DNA of 64,000 nucleotides from Pisaster brevispinus (Eukaryota > Echinodermata > Asteroidea > Forcipulatida > Asteriidae): positions 3,162,001 to 3,226,000 of the forward strand of contig JAMKCF010000020.1 in the NCBI GenBank assembly GCA_023634235.1, written 5' to 3'. The notes under the pieces were generated by a model. That model saw only the letters and a list, made by a program, of their open reading frames with translations. It did no database searches and had not been told where the DNA came from. Both the position numbers and the translations under genes were made by a program. Shown here piece after piece: positions 21,180 through 33,353 of this stretch (position 1 is its first letter; each line of letters begins with the position of its first letter).

Positions 21180-22440
21180 GAAACTCTAGCTATTTAGAGA
21201 GTAACTTCAATAGGATTAATGGTTGCTGCTCTTGTTCAACCTATTCACCCGAGCGCCAGCCCTATCCAAACACCTGCTCTTTTCGTTGCACACAACCCAG
21301 GCTTGCCAATTTAAATGAATTGGTAGCGTGTTACGTGATGTCAGGTCAGTGCTGATATTCAGAGACATCCTTAAGCTGCTGTTCTTTAAACTGATTGGTT
21401 AGATCTGCAAGATGTTGGACCATCTAGCTGAAGACCCGGGAATTAGTTCGTGAATAATTTGAAGTTCTTAGTCAATGTCCGGCGCGGCGAGTTACATGGG
21501 TTTGGAGAAGGCGTTGAATTGGAGCGGTGGAATCCTTCAACGATGAGGTCATATAAATGTGCTAAAACAAGTTATCAATTATCGAGATGTATTGCCAAAA
21601 CAAATAGTACAAAACTTGAAACATTAAACAAATAATTCATGGCAAAATAAACAATTACAACCCATGTAGAACCGGGAAGCCCCCTTTCTTAAAACATGGT
21701 CTCCGTTTTTACACTTTATATCTATTTATCTTTTTGGGCAGCTGCTACTGCCCATTCCAAAAATACTAAAACATAATTTCCTGTAGCAATAAATAAATAA
21801 TGTATTGTATACTAGGAATTGGAAATGCGGTAAAGAATAAACGTTCCACCACTTCAACTAGCCTTGCTCCTTTATTCATGCGGCGGCCGGAAAGCAAATA
21901 GTAACAACCCAAAAGATACAATTTGATAAAATTTTTAGGTCACAAGTTCACATCAAAGACCTGCCTGCCGCCCATTGACCGCAACATGTAAATGTGTTAC
22001 ATCTGTAACTGTTAACAACATACTCTGGTGTTTTGTTTATACATTGTAACAACTTGCATTGACATGATGACGTCAGTTGCTTTGCTCGGTTTGTTTACAA
22101 AAATAGCGCCCGCTGCGGCAAGGAGTTAACGATATCAAACAGTATATTAAACTCAACTTCGATAAAAATAATTCATAATAAACAAAAACATCATGACTGG
22201 TCGAGGCAATTTCACAACAATCATTGGCCACCGCAAAACAACAGCCCTTTTTCCAGCGTTCTTTCAAATCCACGAAACCAAAACGAGGTAACATTTTTAG
22301 AGTTTTAGATTGAAATTTACTGTTATTGATTGAATCTAGGTGACAACTGCAGATGATTAAGTCCCTAGCCCTGGTAGGACGTCAGTGTATGTTGCAACGG
22401 AGGAGTCCAACCTGGGCTAATCATGTCCCTAATTTCAATC
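21180..22440. other. Gene-poor stretch with raised CpG
   Basis: No tandem repeat and no convincing exon. CpGs are commoner than in the flanks (CCCGAGCGCC near 21249, CGGCGCGGCG at 21480-21489, GCGGCGGCCGG near 21880, GCGCCCGCTGCGG near 22106). It might contain a promoter for the minus-strand candidate exons at 20.5-21.1 kb. That is only a suggestion from composition. Confidence 0.3.
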
Positions 22441-22484
22441 GATTGGAGTGAATTTCAGTCTAAAACTTTATGTGAGAAATTTGG

Positions 22485-22615
22485 AGTTTGGTCTGATCCC
22501 AGTTTATGGTGAAATGATAAATTTATGTTACTCTCGTTACTACCCTAGTCAGGCAGACCATGCATTTCTGGGTGGTAATTGTGAACATTTTGATAAAAAC
22601 ATGACATTTAAAAAA
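22485..22615 (+). repeat. Dispersed repeat, copy 1
   Basis: 'GGTCTGATCCCAGTTTATGG' and 'CAGACCATGCATTTCTGGGT' through 'GATAAAAACATGACATTT' match 25.98-26.10 kb with substitutions and small gaps, in the same orientation. An old interspersed element of unknown type. Confidence 0.6.
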
Positions 22616-22835
22616 GTATTTAAAAATTAATTTTCAGGTGCTGATGATGGACATGATGGAATAAAAACTGGAAGTCAGGTACAGCAGGGATAGTTGGAAA
22701 GTGGTATTTAATATGAATTCAGATTATTAAAAATACATATTTTCATTATTTGTGAGGTTTCCCCAAAAAGTGCTTATGGAAGGAGGGTATAACTTGTAGA
22801 TCACTCATAAATATAAACAATAAAATTAGGGAAAA

Positions 22836-22985
22836 CAGTGTGGGGAGCCGGTCTTCAATGCATGGTAGTGATCAGGTTGGTGGCTGGCTGCTGTTAATGG
22901 AACAAGCCAAAGATGAGGTCCATTATCAGCGACCAGCCACCAACCAAAAGCATTCCCATGCAAGGAAAACCAGTTCCCCACAATG
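22836..22985. mobile_element. Foldback (MITE-like) element
   Basis: The left arm (about 22836-22894, containing GTGTGGGGAGCCGG and GGTTGGTGGCTGGC) is matched by its reverse complement at about 22927-22985 (GACCAGCCACCAACC and CCAGTTCCCCACA), with about 32 bp between them. Imperfect 58-bp arms would make a long hairpin. No coding capacity; probably a small nonautonomous DNA element. Confidence 0.65.
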
Positions 22986-22989
22986 TTAT

Positions 22990-25180
22990 TCCCACCAATA
23001 ATTACCTTTAACGAAGAAAAACGGTCTTAGTTATCATAATCTTTTATGTTTATTGTCGATAGCTTAAGAAATGTTCCTATCATATGGGCTGTTCAACTTT
23101 TGCATGGCACCTAGTCTCCTACACGAAATTAACTATTTGTGCATATATTGAAGAACCAAACTATGCACTTTGAAAATGAACAGCACCACAAAAAGAAATT
23201 CTATGGTTGGTGTTCAGCTTTAGTCTTGGTTTCATGCACATTCCAGTTACCTTAAATTGATACATTGTCTGCGCATTCATGCCCATCTGTCCTCACCAAA
23301 ATATAAGAAAAAGAATTTGCGCAAAGAAAACAGTAAACTTGACAGTTTCCACACAACAAGCACAGTGCCTACAGAACTTTTACACAACAATGTGCTTGTT
23401 TAGGGGTCAATTATTCGCTAGTTCACAGAGCTGCTCTTTATATCACCTGTTAATACACCCCCAGGTGACCAGTCTTTGACCAATCAGAGTGCATAAGCTC
23501 CCTGAGGTGCTTATCAATCTGTTATTTACTCAAACTAGTATCTCAACCAACAATTCAGATATTAAGCCAACTGCTTCAGTCTCAACATGTGTTAAGTAGC
23601 GACTAGGGACACAGTCAATTAGAAATAGTCAAGCACAAGATCATGCAACCCTATAGCAATAATTTTCAATAATTCCAACAATAAGTCTCATGAATTTGTC
23701 CGATGTATTAGCTGCAATGAGTATAAAGAATATGACGTTTGTTTTTACCCTACATGTGATCAGCTCTGTACACCCAGTGATTCACACCAACATACTGTAT
23801 GAACACACTTAAACCAACAAACTGATTCACGGAGTACGCTTTATATACAAATTGGATGCAAATGAGTACAATAGAGCAGACGATATTCACGAAGTGAATT
23901 CTGGACTGTTCCATTTCACTAAACAAGTCCAGATTTCAACGACTGATTAGATTCTAGTATATTGTACGAATGAAATTCATCCTATATTTGATCCTATATC
24001 TAGATCCTTGTCATTTGATTTTCTTCATAGAATAATAATTTATTTCAACAATAAACAATAAAATGTTTTGAACATATTGTTATTCATCCAATGGTAAGGC
24101 ATATGTATTAAACAGCTGATGTAGACATAGGTGGAGCTGTTTAAGACTAGTTGGCTGAAGCGCACTCGACTTTAATAGCCATACGCAAGTTGAAGCACAA
24201 GTGTACACTAATAATGCATAATGTAACAAACACAGAGGGTACTCAATGTAAATTCTATCAATACTGGACTCCTATATTAACTTTTGGAGTGTCAGAACAG
24301 TCGACATGGCAAAATACAATATGACACATGACGCATGATCCTTTAATCAAATGACAAGATCTATGTGTTTGGTAAATAATAACTTATCATATTTTTAGTA
24401 GCTAAACACAATCACTTTCAAACGGTCTAAACCTTCAGATTAAGACCATTAAGACCCAATAAAACAATTCTCAACATTTGCAAGCCATCAAAGCCATCCT
24501 GAAGCATTGAGGACATGAGTGATTTCAGTTAGCAGATTTGCACATGACTTATAAGCTATAAAGATGGTCATGGGGGAAAACTTTCCCTTGAAACTTTTGT
24601 GACGGCATTGCTATACTTTTTGAGAAATGAATAAAAATCATTTGTTTTGATCTTGTGAGATGTTCCAGGTTCTAAAACAGTGAAGATAAATACCCTTTTC
24701 CCCCAACTTTTTTCTTGTGATTCCAACAGGCCATATTCATGATGCAATATTTCAGGTTGGTGCAAAAAGGGAATCTGGGTGATTAACAAGTCTACGCAAC
24801 ACCAACAACCATCATGGCGCACTTATATTCGAAGCAAAGCAGTAAACGACTATAAAACCTGTTATAGTTCACAGAAACAGCTTGATTTTCTTTTGAGCAA
24901 ACTCATTTTCCCAAGATGGGATACATCTTTCAGATGGAGCTTGTGCAAATGGCCATACAGGCTTTTCATGGATTGAGCCTAAATGTTCACAGGTTTGTTA
25001 CTTCATGTAAACATTGTGTCACATAAAGTACGAATACTGGTCTTTGACAATTACTTAAGTTTTTCTTGTGCTCTAATTCCACTTGAATTGCCTGATTTTG
25101 GCATAAGATGTCACATTTGTTTTCTTTAAAAATTGAATTGGGTCAAGAACAAAAGATATAGAGACAACCTCATTAAGGCA
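22990..25180. other. Low-copy intergenic or intronic DNA
   Basis: No tandem repeats or convincing exon signals were seen. A short stretch near 23330-23400 ('CACAGTGCCTACAGAACTTT') resembles 28095-28150 ('GCGCAGTGCATACAGAACTT'). Another near 24800-24830 ('CAACAACCATCATGGCGCAC') resembles 38545-38570 ('GGCAACCATTATGGCACGC'). These are dispersed-repeat traces. Confidence 0.5.
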
Positions 25181-25188
25181 AGACTTAC

Positions 25189-25278
25189 CTGTTGGTTTCA
25201 CTCAGGGCAGCTCAATATCTCCTTTATGATGTAACATCACTGAACGGCAACACTCAAACAACTTTTTGAACAGGATGC
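25189..25278 (-). pseudogene. Exon-like block, minus-strand family, member 1
   Basis: On the minus strand it is bounded by 'CATATTTTGCAG' and 'CCAACAG|GTAAGTCTTG'. It reads ILFKKLFECCRSVMLHHKGD, then IELP and a stop. Members at 27.1 and 38.2 kb share the acceptor flank and the F(D/E)CC(H/R)S(L/V)M core. Members further along (31.3, 33.4, 34.4 kb) share DC-x-FIM...SLPEC. The stop and variable length argue for a decayed or noncoding exon. Confidence 0.4.
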
Positions 25279-25979
25279 CTGCAAAATATGAAACATGAAA
25301 AGTTCTTCACGATTGATAACAGATGCATGACATGTTTTGTGAACTGGCTGAATTCAATCAATATATCATGATGCAACTTTGGCATGTCAATTTTGATGCA
25401 CTGCAAGGTGGAGTATTGTGCTTTTTGGTTTACGTTATCGCCGAGTATTGTCCACTGTCTCCAAGTACATGTTTCCGATACAAACTAATCCTATAAATTG
25501 ATGCACTGCTGCAGAATAAATTTGTTGTTTGCGGAGAGGAGGAGGGTGTCCTCATAACTATCTAAACAATCCCTGAGTGACATAAGAGAACTTTTGAAAA
25601 AGCCTGCCCTGCTTACAACTCCTGCCTACTGCCATGGAGTAGATTCATCAGTCTCCTGACGATGACTAGAGCAGGCAAGTCAAAGTGTTGAGACCAAACT
25701 TATCTCACTCGGAGATAGTGAAAATGATTGCAAAAATGATGGTGGCGGTAGGTGGTGAGGGGGCTATACTAGTACAGTGGGAGACCTTGTTTCACCAACA
25801 AGATCAACAAAAGTTCCAAAAGAAATGGATAGAGGTGAAGTGCTTACCATCTGTGGATTTGTTTTCCACTCAAGAGAAATTGTTGGGCATTTCATTCATG
25901 CCCTCAATAACACAGACTTTAGGGAAGCCATTTTGTCCACTACCCTTTAAAATCAATGAGACAAAAATGAGGTTAAGTA

Positions 25980-26100
25980 GGAGCTTGGTCTGATCCCATT
26001 TTATAGTGAAATAATTAAATTCTATATATACTACTCAGACAGACCAAAAATTCTGGGTGGGCAAAATGGAACTTATGATAAAACCCTGACATTTGGCATA
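25980..26100 (+). repeat. Dispersed repeat, copy 2
   Basis: 'GGTCTGATCCCATTTTATAG' and 'CAGACCAAAAATTCTGGGTG' match 22485-22615. It is followed at 26240-26300 by a 'CCAATTTCAAGGCCCTGCTT' foldback-family fragment. Confidence 0.55.
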
Positions 26101-26109
26101 AATGATCTC

Positions 26110-27030
26110 TACACATGTCACAGTATAGAGATCTATCTGGGCCCTGCCAATTTCACGACACTGCTTACCATACCTCAGAACTACTAAGCCCTGTAGGCAC
26201 ATGAATCTGTAAGCGGATTTCCCTTTACAGAATTCCGTGCTAAGCAGAGCAATGAAAAAATAGATCAAGGGGTCCAATTTCAAGGCCCTGCTTATCGCGG
26301 ACTTCTCAGCCAAACTTATCTCACTCAGAATTAGTGAAAATGATTACAAAATGTAGATAAAGCACATGGAAATGGGGGAAAACTGAAAAGTCTCTGACCT
26401 CACGTTAAAACAGTGTAAAATGTCTTTGTGTTTGAAACCCCTTTTAAGGGGTTGCACTTAAAAGTTGCACTTAAAAGTGCAATTTTTTAATCCAAAAATA
26501 GTTCAATGGCATCACATTTCAAAATCTGGTCTGTATATTTTTGTACAGAGAGTTTTTAGTTCAGTCGTGGATCTTGATGATGATCAATCAAAACAGCATT
26601 CGATTTGACCTTCTGATTGGGAAAAAAAACCTCTTTGTTTTGCAAACCCATTTGTTTTTTAAGTGCAATGAAATCAGGTTTGAAATTTCGCTGTGAACAA
26701 ATATTAGACAAAATGACACGAGATTAGAGTCAGGTAATTTTTTCCAGACTTTCATGATGACCTCTACCTAATGAAAATTGAATGAATCACAAAACAGAAT
26801 TTGACCTTGGAGTTCCTCTTTGGGATGTCACAACACTTTGATATCATGGCTAATGTTTTAAATGTCTCAATCTTAATGCCATTTCACTATTATTGAGAAT
26901 GGCCTGATTTTAGCATGGGGAGCGAGTCACATATATTTGGTGAATAACTCTAAATGTAGAAGGGAAACATCAATGGAAGAGATACAGTTTCAATGCCTGG
27001 GGCATGAGATAGAATACCAGCTCAAAATGC
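26110..27030. other. Low-copy DNA with one foldback-family fragment
   Basis: 'GGTCCAATTTCAAGGCCCTG' at about 26270 belongs to the 'CCCAATTTCATGGCTCTGC' family common at 61-63 kb. A small local duplication, 'CACTTAAAAGTTGCACTTAA', lies at 26455. No gene signal. Confidence 0.5.
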
Positions 27031-27039
27031 TAGACTTAC

Positions 27040-27140
27040 TATTAAGTGTATGGAAAGATGACTTCACTCAGAGAGGCAGCTCAATATCTCCTTCAACATC
27101 AGTGAATGGCAACAGTCAAACCACTTCTTGAATAGGATGT
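27040..27140 (-). pseudogene. Exon-like block, minus-strand family, member 2
   Basis: Bounded on the minus strand by 'CATATTTTGCAG' and 'CTTAATA|GTAAGTCTAG'. It reads ILFKKWFDCCHSLMLKEILS, then CLSE and TGA. Near-identical in layout to members at 25.2 and 38.2 kb; the sequence on both sides is also shared. The frame ends about 25 codons in. Confidence 0.4.
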
Positions 27141-27214
27141 CTGCAAAATATGACACCTGAAAAGCTGTTAACAAATGAAACATGTCTCATTAAAAAAAAC
27201 TGTTTTCATTCAAT

Positions 27215-27330
27215 ATTTAGTTCCTGTGTTATTCTGGCTGAGTGGTCTGTTTCAATGGACTCGTGTTCTAATATTTTCAGAGTGTGGGTTCCAATCCGAA
27301 ACATGACACTTCTTTCCTTGTTCAGTTCCA
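27215..27330 (+). mobile_element. Degenerate tRNA-headed SINE fragment
   Basis: 'TCTGGCTGAGTGGTCTGTTT' resembles a tRNA A box, and 'GTGGGTTCCAATCCGAAACA' resembles a B box, followed by 'TGACACTTCTTTCCTTG'. This matches the SINE head seen intact at 29.16 kb. The body is missing. Confidence 0.55.
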
Positions 27331-28926
27331 TTCAATTCACATTTGTTTCCAAACTAAATGACAACAAAATGAATCAAGAAGAAAACACATGAGATCTAAA
27401 TGGAACTATCAACAGGATGTAAGAAATGAAAATAATGTTGGTAGGAAGGCATCTTTCAGAGGCCTAGGCTCCTGCCAAAATGCCTTGGGGGACTGGTACA
27501 AAACAGAACTAAGAAGAAAAACAAACAAACAGTTGGATCTAGACAGAACCTAATCATGACAACTGACAGATACGCTACAAAGGTATGCATGGACAGAAGA
27601 AGAAAAACATTTGCTGAAAAACAAAATGAAAAGCAAGTCTCAAGTTGGGAATTTATTTGTTTATAACAACAGATGAGAGTTACCTAGCAGATTCTTCACT
27701 GGCATTGCAGAGAGGATAGCTGTATAAACAATTTTTTTTAAAATGATTGTGATGAGTGAGTGTAAGGTACATAAAGATGCGCTTTGTTACGTGAGCTGGC
27801 AGGACACCTATGATTGTCATGAGTTGATGTCACTGCCCCGCCCCCGAAACAAAGTAAAACCAAGATAGTTTGTGGTCAATAACTGAAACTATTTGGAGAG
27901 AGCCTGGGTGATGTAAAGATCATTAATGTGAAGAATAGATCTTTGTGCTGTTGGTGTGAAGGGCATAAATAAAGTTTTATTGTAAAATTGCACTTGTTTC
28001 TCACAAACAAACAAAATTTGTTCTCTGAAAAAATGTTGACAGATGGTGCCTTAAAAAAAAAAAAAAGAGAAAACATACAAAAACTTTTGCAGATGCCACA
28101 ATACAAGCGCAGTGCATACAGAACTTTTTCTCAACATGTAACAAGCAAATAATTTGTACTTTGCTGATTGGCATGAAATAATGTCAGGATTTATTTGTAG
28201 TTATAAATTAACTAGGGGATTTGTCATGCAATGCCATGACAGCTTAGGGGCCTACAACTTTCTATATAAAACTGCTATTCTTAGTTTACATTACAAAATT
28301 GGACCCAGAATTTCAAGAGAAAGTTTGTTGGCTTTCAAACAGGAACGAGATGCCTTGGGAGTTACGCATTCATGATCTTTAGAGAAGATTCTTTGTAGAG
28401 TCAGAGAAAGTAACAGTTACCACTTCAGCAAATAGTGTGAAAAACAACTTGACCACAACTGCTTCATTAAAGATGAACTGGAACGAAATCACTAAAACTA
28501 GTTCAAATTCCTTGCATATTTTCTTGTTTAGTTATTATTTGGTCAAAAGTGCGAAGTTTTCCTCCCTGTAATTTAAAAAAAACTTTGATCAGAAAAACTA
28601 GCCAACCCCCAACTTCGAATTTTGAAGTAGTGGGGTTTTTTTTCGCAGTTGGAAACACCCTGCATGGTCCTAGAAAAGGTCAAAAAAATGAAAAGTGAAT
28701 TCAACAATGAAGTACCAGTTCCTCAGAAAACCAGCATAAATCTAGTCAGTGTTATGACGTGGTCAGTGTTATGGATTTCTTAGAAATGTCTTAAATACTA
28801 CTACTACTTTTTAATACAAGGATGCCTGGAAAATGTTTTTAACCTACAGGCCAGCTATCAACATTTTAGAAATTTAACAAATTGTCCCGACGGAAAAAAG
28901 ATTGTCAACAGATAGACAATTCTTAC

Positions 28927-29025
28927 CCATTTGCAGTGGGAACTTAATTCTGCTCACTCTGGAAGACTGCTCAACAATTACTTCAGGAAGTGAAGGAGAA
29001 ATTGGATCGGATCTGGACAAGAGGT
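28927..29025 (-). pseudogene. Exon-like block, minus-strand family, member 3
   Basis: Bounded by 'TATTTACGTTTTCCAG' and 'CAAATGG|GTAAGAATT' on the minus strand. At the DNA level it aligns with the member at 31.3 kb (CTCTTGTCCAGATCC against CTCTCATCTGGATCC, and TTGAGCAGTCTTCCAGAGTG against TTGTGCAGCCTTCCTGAGTG). The homologous frame is broken by TGA after about 13 codons. Another frame is open (LLSRSDPISPSLPEVIVEQS and on), but it is not the family frame. Confidence 0.4.
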
Positions 29026-29159
29026 CTGGAAAACGTAAATAAGACAGAGTTTCTAAATTTTTAGAATATCTACGTTAAGGTCAATTCTTTTCATAGACCT
29101 TATGCATTGATGTCATCGTGCCGCCTTCATTAAGGTAAACCTATGATTAATCAATGTGG

Positions 29160-29530
29160 CGTGTCGTGGCCAAGCGGTCTAGTTCACCGGACCCAAGCTC
29201 CGGTGCTGTCAGCAGCAGAGAGTGGGTTCGAATCCCGGTCATGACACTTGTGCCCTTGAGCAAGGCACTTAACCATAATTGCTTCGTAAAAAGTTGGGAA
29301 GGTAGTGCATTCTGCTCTACCAGCCAGGCTCCCAGTGGATGATACCCATGCCTATATCCTTACGGACTGTGAAGGGGGTAACCCTGTTTCAGCACCAGGA
29401 GTAGGGGCAACGTGCCTCTGGTGACAGTTGATATGGGTTGACAGCCCAAATCAGTTAAGTGTAGCCCTCAACTTGATGTGGCCCTCCGGCCTTGTGAGTT
29501 GGGCGATATCTCATCAAAAAACAAATTTTA
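29160..29530 (+). mobile_element. tRNA-derived SINE, intact head
   Basis: The head starts at about 29163. The A box TGGCCAAGCGG is at 29167-29177 and the B box GGTTCGAATCC at 29225-29235. The ends GTCGTGG and TCATGAC can pair as an acceptor stem, and the long variable region suggests a Ser/Leu-type tRNA ancestor. A body (CACTTAACCATAATTGCTTC, then an AT-rich tail 'CATCAAAAAACAAATTTT') follows directly, so this is a SINE and not a tRNA gene. Confidence 0.8.
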
Positions 29531-30102
29531 AAAAAATGGAAATGCATGGGAAGTCTACAGGAGTGGCCATCGAACAACCTCTCCTTTATATCTAGGCGAG
29601 AGCATCTCTTAGTCAAATGACGTCATCTGCATAAGGTCTAAGCAACAACTCAACACAATGAAAGAATGTCTAGAATCCAGGGGTAGTCGAATCCTGCCTG
29701 AGTAGGCTGTGGATTTTCTTCAGCAGAACTTGGAAAGCACTGAGCATGCACAGCTGATCTTAAAATGTTGGAAGGGTAAAAATAAAATAACGTTCTTTAC
29801 TGTCAATGCAACTATTCCTTCAATAGCACTGTGCACTATTGCTAAAAATATTAGCTTAGTACCAGATCAAATTTCACTAAAAAGCATCATTAAACAAATC
29901 CTAAAAATGCATACATGTCTTTGTTTTATGTTCACTTGCATGTAGTGACTATACTACTAGCGCAGTTTGGTGCCTCGATGATGTGGTAATCATGTAAGTG
30001 TTGGAATGTTTGTCTGACAGCTGGGTATTTTAAGTAAAAGTGACGTATTAGGTGTGGAGTGCTTTTATAGTATTCAAACTGGCCTCTTTTCAACAAAAAG
30101 TA

Positions 30103-30185
30103 CAGTGGTTTAACGGTGAGACATCATCTCTATATAGTGAGGGGTGTGGGTTCAAATCCAACCAGAATAGCCAGTGAATGTGCAC
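30103..30185 (+). mobile_element. tRNA-like fragment of a second SINE type
   Basis: 'GTGGTTTAACGGTGAGACAT' (A-box-like) and 'GTGTGGGTTCAAATCCAACC' (B-box-like) have a spacing near that of a tRNA. Its relative at 45.36-45.42 kb is on the other strand. No long body is recognisable. Confidence 0.45.
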
Positions 30186-30314
30186 AGACCTCACAAATCA
30201 TTGAGTATGAAATGTTCATCAAATCCTGGTCTATGGGTAGAGCCTAAGATACGAAAAGTTCAGGATTTGGAAAATAAACAAGAAATGGTTAAAAGCAATT
30301 TTATTTTACACTGA

Positions 30315-30600
30315 AACAAAGTTGATTCAACTGAAAGATTACAGTATTACAAACTAGTACAAACAAAACAAACTGTGGAATTAACAAGTATCTTTTGGTA
30401 ATCAGCCATGCTCTCCGATAAATCTGAAGTAGTTAATATCTTTTAAAAAAGGGGAAAAAACAGATTTACAAATTCCTAAAACACAGATAAAAACGTATGA
30501 TTTGAAAAGGATTTTGTATTTTCAAGACAGAGGCAGCAAATAATTTTAAAATATGATTTTGTAAACTTCGAATAACATAACAAGGATGTGCTTCTTACCC
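30315..30600 (-). repeat. Duplicated flank of the minus-strand exon family, copy a
   Basis: 'GATTCAACTGAAAGATTACA' and 'TTTTGGTAATCAGCCATGCT' recur at 30873-31000, 33030-33170 and 34065-34180. These are the non-satellite parts of a composite unit that was duplicated in tandem. Confidence 0.7.
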
Positions 30601-30622
30601 ACGTCACAAAAATACTAGTCAG
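30599..30622 (-). pseudogene. Donor-side stub of the minus-strand exon family
   Basis: On the minus strand 'ACTAGTATTTTTGTGACGTGG' is followed by GTAAGAAGCACATCC, matching the 3' end and donor of the member at 31217. The rest of the block is replaced by the 66-bp minisatellite. Confidence 0.45.
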
Positions 30623-31216
30623 CACAACCAGTGCCGTCGCAAGCATAACCTGCAGTGGTTGGAGTGTAGCAGTGAATTTATTTATCAGCGCAACCTGTGC
30701 CGTCACAAGGATGACCAGCAAAGATTAGTTTAGCAGTGAGTTTACTAGCATAACAACCTGTGCCGTCACATGGATGACCTGCAGTGGTTGGAGTGTAGCA
30801 GTGAGTTTACTAATCAGCAAAATCTGTGCCGTCACAATGGATGACCTGCAGTGAGTTTTGTTTACTCCAGAATAAAATTGATTCAACTGCACGATTACAG
30901 TAATACAGACTTGTATCAACAAAGAATTGTTTTAATTAAAAATGGCTAGCAAGAGTCTTTTCGTAATCAGCCAAGCTCCGCAATAAATTTGAAGTGGTAA
31001 AAGTGGTAAACTTGAAGTGGTAAAACTTTTGTAATATTATTTTCAACCTATAATCTTGAAAAGATAATCTTGAAAACTTAAGATTTACAAATGCAACACC
31101 ACTAAAAATTTATGTTTTTAAAAGCGTAATGATTTCTCAATACATAGGTAGCCAATAATTTATTTTAAAACACAAATTCTAAATTTTAAGATAGGAAACT
31201 AGAACATGCTTCTTAC

Positions 31217-31322
31217 CCGCATCAGAAAAAATATTGATCTACACTCAGGAAGGCTGCACAAAATGATCTTCATGATGAAACGACAGTCAATGAGAATTGA
31301 AAGCAGGATCCAGATGAGAGGG
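31217..31322 (-). pseudogene. Exon-like block, minus-strand family, member 4
   Basis: A 106-bp block between 'GTTTATATCTTACAG' and 'GATGCGG|GTAAGAAGC' on the minus strand. It is open in one frame: PLIWILLSILIDCRFIMKII, then LCSLPECRS, then IFFLMR, ending at a codon boundary. The peptide is hydrophobic. An almost identical copy lies at 33354-33459 and a diverged one at 34374-34480. The upstream sequence is also open, so the acceptor is not forced. No known family recognised. Confidence 0.4.
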
Positions 31323-31707
31323 CTGTAAGATATAAACAAGAAAGAAAAAGCCCCTTTCATGATTATTAATGCCAAAGCCAATTCTTTTTCATACAACAAA
31401 TCATCACAACAGTACAGCAACTCGTGCCGTCACATTGATGACATGCAGTCATTGGAGTGCAGCAGTTACTTTACTAATCCGCACAATCTGTGCCATCCCA
31501 CGAATGACCAGCAGTGATTGGCGTGTAGCAGTGAGTTTACTAATCAGCACAACTTGTGCTGTCACATGGATGGCCTGCAGTGGTTGGAATGCAGTTGGTT
31601 TACTAATCAGCAGAATCAAATGGAAGACCTGCAGTGCTTGGAGTGTAGCAGTGAGTTTACTAATAAGCTTAATCTGTGACGTCACATGGATGACCTGCAG
31701 TGGTTGT

Positions 31708-32056
31708 GTCGTGGCCGAGCGGATAAGAGCATCAGACTCAAGTTCTGGTGGTTAAGTCATCGGGATGTGGGTTCGAATCCTGGTCATGACACTTGTGTCC
31801 TTGAGCAAGATACTTAACCATAATTGCTTCTCTCCACCCAGGGGTAAAATGGGTACCTGTGAGGGCAGAGATGGTTTATGTGAATGATTAGCTTGGAGCG
31901 CAGTAAACTCGCAGCACCGGCTGTATACTCCCCAGGGAGCTGAGATGGTTTAAGAGTGAAATATATGGCCCAGTGGCCAGGGGTAATAATGTCAGAAGCG
32001 CTTTGATACGGCATTTGGGCTGTGATAAAGCGCTATATAAGAATCGATTATTATAG
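31708..32056 (+). mobile_element. tRNA-derived SINE inserted in the minisatellite
   Basis: A box TGGCCGAGCGG and B box GGGTTCGAATCC at 31769-31780. The body contains 'TTAACCATAATTGCTTCTCT' and 'GGGTAAAATGGGTACCTG', with an end 'GCGCTATATAAGAATCGATT' plus ATT tail. The head is like 29.16 kb but the body type differs: the 'GGTACCTGTGAGGG' form, also seen at 44.3 kb. Confidence 0.85.
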
Positions 32057-32110
32057 TGGTTGGAGTGCAGTGAGTTTACTAATCAGCACAACCTGTGTCA
32101 TCACATGGAT

Positions 32111-32490
32111 GACCTTCAATTCAATTCAATTCAATAATGGTTTATTAAAAAAACATGTCTGGCAGTTAAAAACTGAATTGCGCATGTGTGCAGAGAATAA
32201 AATCTACAAAATTACATTTAAATAGGACTGAAGGAAAATTACATACAAATAATCAGACACTAATATAAAAGAGCATTAAAGACTGTTAAAAATGTTGTGG
32301 ACAATTATTGTAAAAAAGGGAATATACACAAGAATTAATTACGGAGCATTTAAAATGTTAACAATTTGTGGGAGGGCAGTGTTAGCAAATTGCTTGGTGC
32401 GTCACATGAACTGTTCGTACTTCTGGGTTGATCTTAAGTTAAAAATGATATTTCTTTGAGGTGGTAACCGGTCTTTACAAATTTTAAGTG
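32111..32490 (-). mobile_element. 3' end of a non-LTR retrotransposon (LINE)
   Basis: On the minus strand the element ends in short direct repeats (ATTGAATTGAATTGAA) after an AATAAACC-type tail, a common LINE 3' structure. About 90-140 bp from its left limit, the minus strand can be read with RLPPQRNIIFNLRS and then TQKYEQF. This resembles the 'N-LRS...' C-terminal segment of CR1/Jockey-type reverse transcriptase proteins, followed by a stop. 5' truncated, dead copy. The clade is inferred. Confidence 0.5.
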
Positions 32491-33353
32491 GTTTGAGTGT
32501 ACTACTTAGTTTACTATTCAGCACAACCTGTGCTGTCACATGGATGACCAGCAGTGGTTGGAATGTGGCAGTTAGTTTACTAATCAGCACAATTGTGCCA
32601 TTCCAGGAATGACTAGCAGTGGTTGGAGTTTGGCAGTGGGTTTACTTTTTAGCACAACTTGTGCTGTCACATGGATGACCAGCAGTGGTTGGAGTGTGGC
32701 AGTTAGTTGACTAATCAGCACAATCGTGCCATTCCAGGAATGACCAGCAGTGGTTGGAGTTTGGCAGTGAGTTTACTTTTTAGCACAACCTGTGCCGTGA
32801 CATGGATGACTTGCAGTGGTTGGAGTGTAGCAGTGAGTTTATTTATCAGTGCAACCTGTGCCGTCACAAGGATGACCAGCAAAGATTAGTTTAGCAGTGA
32901 GTTTACTAGCATAACAACCTGTACCGTCACATGAATGACCAGCAGTGGTTGGAGTGTAGCAGTGAGTTTACTAATCAGCAAAATCTGTGCCGTCACAATG
33001 GATGACCTGCAGTGAGTTTTGTTTACTCCAGAATAAAATTGATTCAGTTGCACGATTACAGTATTACAGACTTGTATCAACAAAAAATTGTTTTAACTAA
33101 AAATGGCTAGCAAGAGTCTTTTCGTAATCAGCCAAGCTCTGCAATAATTTTGAAGCGGTAAAATTGTGTAACCTCATGTGGAAGACAACCTATAACCTTG
33201 AAAACCTTGAAAACTTAAGATATAAAAATGCAACACCACTAAAAATTTATGTTTTTAAAAGCATTTTGATTTTTCAATACATCGGTAGCCAATAATTTAT
33301 TTTAAAACACAAATGCTAAATTTTAAGATAGCAAACTAGATTGTGCTTCTTAC

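Noticed and set aside
29163..29245. Possible tRNA gene (good A and B boxes, pairing acceptor stem)
   Set aside because: A SINE body follows without a terminator, and the same head recurs at several sites with the same body; treated as a SINE head.
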